From Russula earlei (lineage: Eukaryota > Basidiomycota > Agaricomycetes > Russulales > Russulaceae): DNA of 12,287 bases. The DNA lies in the NCBI GenBank assembly GCA_025769875.1, contig JAGFNK010001247.1:1-12287 (forward strand). The letters run 5' to 3'. Under the pieces are notes generated by a model. That model made no database searches, was not told where the DNA came from, and saw only the letters and a list, made by a program, of their open reading frames with translations. Below, in pieces: positions 1 through 6,940 of this stretch. How positions within the stretch are numbered: the stretch's first letter is position 1; every line of letters begins with the position of its first letter. Made by a program: the position numbers and the translations under genes.

Positions 1-737
1 TCCTTATGGCTCCTAGACTCTGGCGCATCAGTGTTGAAAATAGACGCAGTATGTGTGATTAGATAGCAGCAGATGATAAGATCGCAGGCAGATCTATCAG
101 ACAATAGTTCAGTTTGGTTGACACAAACTGAAGTGATCTACATACTTTGTGGTGTTCTTAAGTACCTGAGACCGCCACTAGATGCAGTACAGTTAACTAC
201 CATCACGGATCACTAAGTAAGTCCGAGGATCAGTTGTAAGTAGCTACCGATGTCCTAAATCACTCTATCAAGTAACTAACGCGTGCTGCAGCGTATGAGC
301 TGAGCCAGTGATGCCCGGTCCGGGTGATCTGACGCATCAGCGCATCCGAGTTGTGATCACATCACAAACACCTGAGACTCTGGGCAGTGCAGATCTCAAC
401 AATCAGCACACTTCACCTTCGAAATAAAAGACTTTATAGAGTATACGCCGGCTTTGCCACATGAAAGATCCCCTGTTAAAACTGCCGATAACACAACTAT
501 ATATGTGGAAGGCAAAGGCGCTGTGTTGCTTCGGCACACTGTCAACTCTAAAACGGTTGTCACGCGCATTTCTCCTGTTCTCTATATTCCAAAATTAACA
601 CTCGGATATTATCTATGGGGGAGTTTTTACAACAAGGGATGCAATAATAGACATATTTCCCTAGAGAGGAGGACGAATAATCCTGTCCTCTTACCCCTTA
701 TTCCCGGGTCAAACCACATATTGGTTAGACGCCTCAA
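1..737 (+). pseudogene. copia protease region, interrupted by solo LTR-C1 and frameshifted
   Basis: The first 30 bases encode the aspartic protease signature LDSGAS (active Asp at 16-18). The next codon is split by a solo LTR at 32-401. Reading resumes at 405 in the matching phase with AHFTF, as expected after DSGAS in copia proteases. It then runs through KTADN and a VLYIPKL motif, which resembles the conserved VLYVP motif of copia polyproteins. After about 600 the frame is lost: SMGEFLQQGM-like residues appear in another frame, followed by stops around 650-740. At least two indels are needed before the next domain. The protease acts in the particle to cut Gag-Pol; this copy cannot make it. 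Confidence 0.85.
32..401 (+). repeat. solo LTR-C1 with 5-bp TSD ATCAG
   Basis: This 370-bp unit starts TGTTGA and ends TCAACA, the inverted TG...CA ends of an LTR. The five bases before it (27-31, ATCAG) are repeated exactly after it (402-406). It is inserted in the codon after DSGAS of the copia protease. No internal domain is present, so it is a solo LTR. It matches the reverse complement of 2587-3065 in several blocks, for example the CTACCGAT, GAGCTGAGCC and GATGCCCGGTC stretches. It shows no obvious match to the host element's own 3' LTR (4277-4662), so it belongs to a different family. Strand is relative only. Confidence 0.93.
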
Positions 738-930
738 TTGAAAGCGCGCAAGCGCATTCTCTTATCTACGGTAGATTATGATGTCATTCACCGACGCCTT
801 GGCCACCCATCTAAGGATGTCGTAACACGTGCAAAGACACATACCAAGGGTCTCCCTGAAGACCTGAAAATCCCTCAGGAACAGCCGGTATGTCCTGGCT
901 GCGCAAGGCAAGATGCCTGCATCTGCGCAC
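738..930 (+). pseudogene. GAG-pre-integrase zinc-binding domain remnant of copia pol
   Basis: The reading frame contains HRRLGHPS followed by CPGC, the His-His/Cys-Cys zinc-binding layout of the GAG-pre-integrase domain that precedes the copia integrase core. In the living family this N-terminal integrase domain helps bind the cDNA ends. It is in a different frame from both the protease segment to its left and the integrase core that starts near 913. An indel near 900-915, just after CPGCA, separates it from the core. It therefore survives only as an isolated reading frame of about 67 codons. Confidence 0.8.
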
Positions 931-2586
931 CCCCCTTCTGAAACTCGTGCTTCCGCACCGTTCGAGCGTATTCACTCGGACCTTAAGAGTTTCCCTGTGA
1001 AGTCGTATCATAAGTACGAATATTTCGTCAGCTTCATTGACGATTATTCCTCCTATGCATGGATCACACTCTTAAAAAATAAAAAGTCGACCATAATGGC
1101 CGTCAAGCAATTCCTTGCTATGGTCAAGAACCAATACAAAGCAGGAATCAAAGAGTGGATGTCCGATGCTGGCAGAGAGTACAAGTCTGAGGCCTTTGAT
1201 AACATCCTAAAGGACGAAGGAATTAAAATCCTGCAAAGCGCCCCATACACTCCACAACAGAATGGATGCACAGAGTGCTTTATGCACACTGTAATGGACA
1301 AAGCTCAGGCAATGCACCTTGAAGCTTTTCTACCTCCCTCCTGGTGGGAATTTGCAGTGAATCATGGGACACACTGTTACAATAGGACACCTGCCAGATG
1401 CCTTCAATGGCATACACCCTACAAAGTCCTAAAGAACAAGGTCCCTGATATCTCACACCTCAGAGTATTTGGTTGTGGTGCATATGTGCACATACCAGAA
1501 AAGCGTCAAGTCAATAAGCTTTCTCCTAAAAGCGAGCTAATGATCTACCTTGGTCATACTGAGGGGATCAAAGCCTCACTCTTCATGAGGCTTCCTAATA
1601 ACACACTTTACACAAATGCAACCACCCTGTACGATGAGACCCTGTACCCCAAATGCGACAAAGCGCGCACTAAAGGTACCACACGGATTAATGAACCACA
1701 TGAGGAACTACTGCAACAACCTGTTGAAGACACCATTCCTGGTGTTGACGACCCATTCCCTACAATTAAAAGTGAGGACAATGAGCAGCCTATACAGGCG
1801 CCACAGGAAGAGGAACACAAGCAAATGCCCATCCCTCCTACACTGTCCCCTCCTCCTGTTGAAGAACCTGTACCTCTTCGAAGGTCTCAGCAGTTGAGGA
1901 AAGTACCTACCCGTCCTGGCAATGTCTATGGTGAACGCAGACACCCCACAGAAGTGGAGAAAGATGTTCGGCGCACATGCACATGGAGAACAATGACAGA
2001 AAACCAACCTGGTAGCTCTGGTGAGGATAGTACATCAGGATCGGCCACACCAGGCCCTTACCCTCCTGTCGTCCTTGACGATCAACCGCCACAAGCCTCT
2101 GAGGATGAGGTAGAAGACATTCTACATCTTGCAAGGGAAGGGGGAGTCAAATTTCTGAACTATCTGCTCGCCCAAGCAGTTCCACTAAGTTTGGAAGCAC
2201 CTGATACTGCGAAGATTCGCAAATGGACCTTTAGGGACATTCTGCAAATGCCAAGTGAACTCCAAAAGGAGTGGAAAGATGCTTGTCGCGAGGAGTTGGA
2301 ATCCCTCCGCAGATGCAAAGTCTTTGAACTAGTTGATCCTCCCAAGGATCGCAAAATAATTAAAAACAGATGGGTATTCAACCTTAAGTCTGATGGTCGC
2401 AAAAAAGCCAGACTAGTTGCCAAAGGCTTCTCCCAAGTAGAAGGCATTGACTATGATGAAATATTCTCACCTGTGGTACGGTTTGAGACAGTCCGCCTGA
2501 TGATTGCGCTCACAGCGCTCAAAAACTAGCACATTAGCAGACTAGACGTCAAGACTGCCTTTCTCTATGGTGAGCTTGATGAAGAG
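913..2586 (+). pseudogene. copia integrase core plus N-terminal reverse transcriptase, stop-terminated
   Basis: This is the longest intact pol stretch, 538 codons to the stop at 2527-2529. The integrase catalytic triad is visible: Asp in HSDLKS (residue 23, 979-981), Asp in MSDAGREY (residue 85, 1165-1167) and Glu in GCTECF (residue 121, 1273-1275), exactly DD35E spacing. A C-terminal integrase-like block (LRVFGCGAYVHIP, then ELMIYLGH) follows, then a Pro/Glu-rich linker (about residues 265-330). Reverse transcriptase begins near residue 455, with NRWVF, ARLVAKGFSQ and DYDEIFSPVVR. After the TAG at 2527 the same frame continues with LDVKTAFLYGELDEE, up to LTR-C2 at 2587. The TAG stands where related elements usually have Trp, consistent with TGG to TAG. 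Confidence 0.9.
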
Positions 2587-3065
2587 TGTTGAGATTATCA
2601 TTGATTTGGTGTGTTACCACTACCCTGGGACGTTGTGATGTAATCACAGCTCAGATGCGTTGACGCGTTGGTTACACAGACCGGGCATCTCCGGCTCAGC
2701 TCATATGCTGAGATCTGCGCTACTTACAATGATAAGTTAATTGATGACAATCGGTAGCTACTAACGACTGATCCTTGTATGATCTTTGTTACTTATTGAT
2801 GGTAGCTACCTGCAGTGTACTTAGAGATGCTCTGGAGTACTTAAGAGTGTCGTATTTTGATAGATCACTTCAGTCTTGTCTTACACAATACTGAAGTGAG
2901 TACTTACTGTTTCCTATCTTATCTATTGCATCTAATCACGCATTGTAGATATCTTTGATAGGTATTACTGAATTACAGTCTTGTCTTACACAATACTGAA
3001 ATATCTTTGATAGATCTTAAGGATCTTATCGCTCTTATCATAACCTGCGCCCATCTGCTTCAACA
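2587..3065 (-). repeat. solo LTR-C2 with 5-bp TSD AAGAG, inverted relative to LTR-C1
   Basis: This 479-bp unit starts TGTTGA and ends TCAACA. It is flanked by AAGAG on both sides (2582-2586 and 3066-3070). It splits the reverse transcriptase between the ELDEE and LYMEQPEGF residues, and the frame rejoins exactly once the unit and one TSD copy are skipped. It is the reverse-oriented relative of LTR-C1. It is 109 bp longer, largely because a segment is present twice: the 24-base block at 2871-2894 recurs at 2976-2999. A 9-bp stem (CACTTCAGT at 2866-2874 with ACTGAAGTG at 2890-2898) brackets the first copy. Confidence 0.93.
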
Positions 3066-3322
3066 AAGAGCTCTATATGGAGCAGCCCGAGGGCTTCAAA
3101 ATAAAAGGCCAAGAGCGTAAAGTCATGCACCTTAAACACGCAATATATGGACTCAAGCAAGCGGCACTTGCATGTTGGAAAGCCCTTGACAAGTCCATGG
3201 CCTCGCTCGGCCTTATTCACCTTATGTCTGACTCTGGGCTCTTTATTAGTAAAGACAAGAGCATCATAGCCATTGTCTACGTTGATGATGTGCTCTCTTT
3301 GGAGCAGACAAAAAACAAATAA
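3066..3322 (+). pseudogene. copia reverse transcriptase palm segment (YVDD)
   Basis: After LTR-C2 the reading resumes with LYMEQPEGF, HAIYGLKQA, SDSGLF and the polymerase signature YVDD (3278-3289). The two Asp residues of YVDD are the metal-binding catalytic residues of reverse transcriptase, so the active-site codons are undamaged here. The segment ends in an A-rich stretch (3310-3332), where the frame changes relative to the downstream part and the stop at 3320-3322 closes the reading. The poly-A-like run suggests slippage as the cause of the indel. Confidence 0.88.
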
Positions 3323-4227
3323 ATAAAACAAAGGAGCGCTTCATGAAGCTCTAGGAATGTTGAGATCTGGGCGATGCCCAAGAATTTCTATGCATGCGCA
3401 TTCAATGCAAGTCCGGCCAGATACATCTGGACCAGACTGAATATCTAAAGAAAGTGCTGCAGCATTTCGACTTGCTTAACGCAAACCCTGCTCCTACTCT
3501 GCTACCAGAGGGCTATCACCCCTCTCCCAACACTTCTGCTGCTGACCCAGCCTGGCGGTCAAAATTCCAGCAAGTTATAGGATCACTCCTATACATAATG
3601 CTTGGAACGCATCCAGACATAGCCTTTGCGGTCACTAAGCTGTCGCAACATGCTGCCAATCCCTCAGAGGATCATTTAAATTGAGCATTCTATATTTGCC
3701 GATACCTCTTGGGAACCGCCAATTATGCCTTGGTCTATGATGGACCATCTAATGGCGGCCTAATGGCATATGCTGACTCTGACTGGGCTTCTGATCCGAC
3801 AAATCAGAAGTCCACTACAGGCTATATGGTGAACCTGGCTGGAGCAATATTTTTGTGGAACTCATGAGCGCAGAAAACAGTTGCCCTCTCCTCCACTGAA
3901 GCTGAGTATATGTCGCTCTCTGACACGAGCAGACAGTTAGTTTGGATTAAATCCTTATTAACAGAACTTGGCATCAATCTTGCTCCAATCCCATTGTTCA
4001 GTGATAACCAAGGCTCAATATTCTTAGCCTCCAACCCTGTGCAAGAAAAGCACATCAAACACATTGATTTGCGCTATCACTTCATTCGTGAAGTCATTCA
4101 AAATAAACAGGTGGAGCTATTCTTTATTGAAGGGGCTAATAACCCAGCCGACATGTTCACCAAGAACCTTGGTCGCGTCAAGTTCCTCAAATTCAGGGAG
4201 CAACTAGGACTAATGTTCTACCCCTGA
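3323..4227 (+). pseudogene. copia reverse transcriptase C-terminus and RNase H
   Basis: One frame (codon starts such as 3394) carries the end of reverse transcriptase (LDQTEYLKKVL, IGSLLYI, HPDIAFAV) and then RNase H. RNase H residues are visible as Asp in YADSDWASD (about 3770-3795), Glu in SSTEAEY (about 3890-3910), Asp in FSDNQGS and the HIDLRYHFIRE block. The end is NPADMFTKNL, typical of copia pol C-termini. The frame is broken by TAG at 3352, TGA at 3361, TGA at 3682 and TGA at 3865. The natural stop is at 4225-4227, 39 bases before the polypurine tract. All four internal stops can be explained by single G-to-A or C-to-T changes at Trp or Arg codons. Confidence 0.9.
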
Positions 4228-4265
4228 ATGTGGGAATATGCTCACGGCATCTACCGATGCACTTA

Positions 4266-4276
4266 GCAAGGGGGAG
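4266..4276 (+). other. polypurine tract (plus-strand primer site) of the copia element
   Basis: The purine-rich run GCAAGGGGGAG sits directly against the TGTTGA start of the 3' LTR. This is the position and composition expected for the RNase H-resistant primer of plus-strand DNA synthesis. It supports both the strand of the element and the left edge of its 3' LTR. Confidence 0.8.
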
Positions 4277-4662
4277 TGTTGAACTGGAACACAAACAGAT
4301 CAAAGAAGGCGAAGACCTTCATACAAGGTTCAAGATCCGCTCATAGATGTTACATGTTAGACAGAACTTTAGTATATGCGCTTATGGCAATAGGGTTACA
4401 CATACTACGTTATCTATCACAAGATGCAGCCTTATGCTGTGTCTAGAATGTTTCTACATCACGCGTCACTAAATGCGCGATATAGTGGACACCTGTAGTC
4501 ACCTCTTTTGGACTTAGGAACTGCCTTGGGTCATAGAGGTATAAATACCATACTTGTAAATGAGTATACATCATTGCTCTACACCCCAATATCACTTGAG
4601 CATTAGCACAACCTCTAAGGTGGGTTGCTTGGCCTGTTAGCTGCGCTCTATGCTGCACAACA
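4277..4662 (+). repeat. 3' LTR of the copia element
   Basis: The LTR starts TGTTGAACT right after the polypurine tract and ends ...CACAACA at 4662. The right edge is supported by the flank: from 4663 the sequence reads as the KGIQLGGG motif of the pogo-like transposase. The TATA-like box TATAAATA lies at 4540-4547. The expected length is 386 bp. The partner 5' LTR is outside the window, so left-right LTR divergence (age) cannot be judged here. A block around 4478-4536 resembles part of LTR-A in antisense. Confidence 0.8.
4540..4547 (+). promoter_or_regulatory. TATA-like box in the copia 3' LTR
   Basis: TATAAATA lies about 120 bp before the LTR's right end, a usual place for the promoter of a copia LTR (U3/R boundary). 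In a 3' LTR it would drive readout to the right, into the transposase remnant. This is motif-based only. Confidence 0.5.
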
Positions 4663-5013
4663 AAGGGGATCCAACTTGGTGGGGGCTGCAAATGCTACAA
4701 ACAATTTTACCACATGCCCAGCCTCAAGAAGTCAAATTTTGGTTGCATGCAGTCTGACTCTCTCAAACTCATCACAATTGTTGAGTGAATCTCACCTTCT
4801 GGGCTGTCTGTGCCCCCCACCTTCATTCTTTCAACTGGGCCTGTCCTGGTGATTCCCAATGAGCTGTCCACTGAAATCAGAGGAATTGCCACATCCACAA
4901 ATGGTTGGACAGACAACAAGATTGGGTCATGGTGGTTCTGTGACACCTTCCTCCCCTTTGCACTGGCCCAGAAGGTCTCCAGTGACCCTGTCATCCTGTT
5001 TGTTGATGGCCAC
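4663..5013 (+). pseudogene. pogo-like (DDE_1) transposase, segment 1, up to the DGH motif
   Basis: Reading from 4663 gives KGIQLGGG, then residues ending ITIVE, then NGWTDNKIGSWWFCD and DPVILFVDGH. These match the order of motifs in DDE_1-type pogo/Tc1-mariner transposases of basidiomycetes. There the first Asp lies in a (N)MDEKG motif, which the copia insertion cuts just before KG, so that Asp is left of the window. The second catalytic Asp is GAT at 5005-5007 in VDGH. A TGA at 4786-4788 breaks the frame. The segment ends with the His codon of DGH at 5013, where solo LTR-B begins. In the family the protein cuts and pastes its own DNA in the nucleus. The N-terminal DNA-binding (CENP-B/HTH-like) part is not in view. 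Confidence 0.82.
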
Positions 5014-5295
5014 TGCTACAAACCAAGGCCAGGTCCTGGCCATAGATGGTCCTATTTCACTCAAGAGTGACCTCTCTCACTTTGCATTACCAACTCCCTT
5101 CTGTTTTCTGGGCTATCCCTCCTGCGGGGCAAGATATCGCTATTGCAAAGGCACTATAACACAACCAGGCACCCATTTCCTAATCATGTAATCATCGCGT
5201 GGCAGCCACATGGTCACCCAGCCACCAAGAACCCAAAACAGCGGCACAAACTCTTAGAAACTGTTGCATAACTCATCTGATGTCATCAAGGCTCC

Positions 5296-6257
5296 TGTCA
5301 TGAACCATTCTCCGGAGAGGGCCCTTGAAGGACCCTTCCTTATAGGAGGAAACCCAGCCTCTATGGTGTCACCCTGTTCACACGAGCAAAAGGGGTGAGT
5401 AGAGGTGTCCACAATATCGCGCGCGCATTGTTGCGTGAGCGATTCTCAGCACAATCGACATACAGCAAGCCCCACTTAAAGGCAACCCTTCTAGCAACAA
5501 AAGACAGTATTAGGGCCTTCCTAAGGACCCTTTGGAACGACCCTAGGAGCTCTACAATAGGCACTAACCTAGTATCAAAGGCCCTACAACGCGTTATTAG
5601 ACCAACTCTAATAACTATAGAGCGAACTATAAGGCAATACTAAGGACCTTAATAGAAGTATTAGGGTCGACTCTAAGGACCCTAATAGAACTATATAAGG
5701 GCCTTATAAGATGACACTATTCCCTAACCAAACTACAAGTCCTCAAATGACCGGCCCTAAACTAACTAACAGGAAATGAATCAGGTGCTTGCACGTGCAC
5801 TAAAGCAGTGAACACATGGACAATGGAAGCTCTTACTCATCAAGAAGAGTCTTCTTACTCAGCAGCCTACTGAGCATGACTGAGCATGCTCAGTAAGCGT
5901 CCTCCGACTTCTTACTCATCACTCTATTGTGCTTGATAACAAGGTTACAACTTGTTCCCTATTTAGCAGTTCTCTTGTAGTATATAAGCGCTCAATAAAG
6001 TAGCGGACAGTCCTCAGACTGTCCATTTGTTTATGGCACTCTCCATTCCTGGGATACTCCTTTAAGGACCATCCCCTTGTGACTATCCTGGCCTCTTCCC
6101 TGTGCGAGTGCTCTATGCTCACAGTAACAATACCTCTCTGGTATTTGTTACTACTCTGGACTCTACTCTTGGCCCACATGGTCTTGGACGTCTACCGACT
6201 CGTCTTCGAGCTTATCCCTCGCTCTTGAACTGGATAGTTCAACAGTGAGTCTTGACA
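5296..6257 (+). repeat. solo LTR-A1 with 5-bp TSD GCTCC, nested in LTR-B
   Basis: This 962-bp unit starts TGTCATGAACC and ends GAGTCTTGACA. It is flanked by GCTCC at 5291-5295 and 6258-6262. The reverse complement of 6941-7902 is the same sequence at roughly 90 percent identity by eye, with the same end points and length. Contents from left to right: a CTAAGGACC/TTAGGG-rich block (about 5510-5720), a cluster of TTACTCA/CTCAGTAAG motifs with the palindrome CTGAGCATGCTCAG (about 5840-5925), a TATA box (5981-5988) and a hairpin (6005-6024). No protein-coding content is convincing. The ends, the TSD length and the promoter layout resemble the gypsy LTR at 10269. Confidence 0.95.
5981..5988 (+). 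promoter_or_regulatory. TATA box of LTR-A1
   Basis: TATATAAG is followed 16 bases later by a perfect 8-bp hairpin (GGACAGTC, loop CTCA, GACTGTCC, 6005-6024). The same pair is conserved in the inverted copy LTR-A2. It would drive transcription rightwards into LTR-B and the transposase remnant. Confidence 0.65.
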
Positions 6258-6326
6258 GCTCCAATGACATCATGGCTGACTGAGCAACTCCACAGTGACC
6301 TCATAGGCTCACTAAGCGCTCCACAG

Positions 6327-6345
6327 TGACATCATAATGATGTCA
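6327..6345. repeat. TGACATCAT palindrome in LTR-B
   Basis: TGACATCAT and ATGATGTCA form a perfect 9-bp inverted repeat around a single A. The half-site TGACATCA recurs nearby (about 6265-6273, and inverted at about 5279-5288). A CTCCACAGTGAC direct repeat (about 6287 and 6318) overlaps the area. It could be a CRE/ATF-type factor site cluster in the LTR's U3. This is motif-level evidence only. Confidence 0.4.
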
Positions 6346-6481
6346 TCACCCCACAATGATCAGTAATGCGCTCAGTAAGCCTGAAACTTGACACAAGCAA
6401 GTTTATGCCTCTGTAGTCCTATTGGATGGTACCAAAGAGTCTAGAATAGTCCCAGTTCTTTGTAATCGACCCTGTACACTG

Positions 6482-6489
6482 TATATAAG
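6482..6489 (+). promoter_or_regulatory. TATA box of LTR-B
   Basis: TATATAAG lies at the same relative place as in LTR-A. About 20 bases later comes a short hairpin (CAGTC, loop GTCA, GACTG, 6506-6519) running into GTCCATTTGT. The strand CAGACTGTCCATTTGT is identical in LTR-A although surrounding sequence differs. Confidence 0.6.
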
Positions 6490-6808
6490 CCCCAATGAAG
6501 CATGGCAGTCGTCAGACTGTCCATTTGTGATACTCTCATACTCCTGGGTACTCCCCTGCGACCGCTCAGTTTAAAGACTTCCCTCGCCTCCAAGGTACTC
6601 TTCAATGACTGCCTTGTCTAAAGCCCCTCGCTGCACTGGCCTCTCAACTTCACCTCTGCCTCCAGTTACACATACCAGTCCCCATCTGGTACCTTCTAGT
6701 CATTTGGCTTGTCCTCTTGTTCAACACCACCTATGCCGCGTACCATCTGTTCCAACCCTTGCCCACCTGCTCCTGAGTCCTTAGGGATCAGCAGTACATG
6801 TCTTGACA

Positions 6809-6940
6809 GCCACAGCTCTCATGAAACTGATGAACTCCAGGCACTTGCATTGAGCATCACCTTCCCCTCCAAGTGCACACACAAACCCCAACTGCTCAAT
6901 GTGAAAGTTTTTTCCCAGACACAGTGGAACTGGTCCAACC
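6809..6940 (+). pseudogene. pogo-like transposase, segment 2 (third catalytic position, Asp to Asn)
   Basis: In frame with segment 1 once LTR-B is skipped, this segment reads SSHETDELQALAL, FPSKCTHKPQLLNVKVFSQ and WSN. The family usually has THxLQPLDVxVF here, and the Asp of LDV is the third catalytic residue. This copy has Asn (AAT, 6898-6900), explained by one G-to-A change, and Leu-Leu where Pro-Leu is usual. A few residues seem to be missing between ALAL and FPSK. The segment ends at WSN plus one base at 6940, where solo LTR-A2 is inserted. The short frame starting at 6709 contains this segment behind LTR-B sequence and is not a gene in itself. Confidence 0.82.

Larger units (their letters stand above)
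1..4662 (+). mobile_element. Ty1/copia retrotransposon, 3' part, degenerate, with nested solo LTRs
   Basis: The copia domain order can be read left to right: protease, GAG-pre-integrase, integrase, reverse transcriptase, RNase H, polypurine tract, 3' LTR. Integrase ahead of reverse transcriptase is diagnostic of Ty1/copia rather than Ty3/gypsy. The 5' LTR and gag lie beyond the left edge. Two foreign solo LTRs (32-401 and 2587-3065) split the pol gene. Several frameshifts and at least five in-frame stops show that it is dead. Its right end falls inside a pogo-like transposase gene, whose reading resumes at 4663. The matching TSD (expected AAGGG, 4663-4667) should be found left of this window. 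Confidence 0.93.
5014..6808 (+). repeat. solo LTR-B with 5-bp TSD GCCAC, interrupted by LTR-A1
   Basis: The unit starts TGCTACA and ends CTTGACA. GCCAC is present immediately before (5009-5013) and after it (6809-6813). Removing the nested LTR-A1 (5296-6257) and its extra TSD leaves 828 bp. The right half has promoter features (TATATAAG at 6482-6489, then CAGACTGTCCATTTGT) that it shares with LTR-A, so the two are related but diverged families. It lies inside the transposase codons for VDGH and SSHE, and the frame rejoins exactly across it. No internal coding region is present. Short reading frames inside it are shadows. Confidence 0.9.

Noticed and set aside
4277..4662. Copia 3' LTR as another copy of LTR-C
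   Set aside because: They share only the TGTTGA terminus; internal blocks typical of LTR-C (GAGCTGAGCC, GATGCCCGGTC) are absent.
5361..5643. Overlapping reading frames on both strands (5395-5643 plus, 5361-5564 minus)
   Set aside because: They lie wholly inside LTR-A1 over its repeat block and have no family pattern; chance open frames.
5510..5720. Telomere or interstitial telomeric array
   Set aside because: The TTAGGG/CCCTAA units are not in tandem, are interrupted and are shared by both LTR-A copies, so they belong to the LTR.
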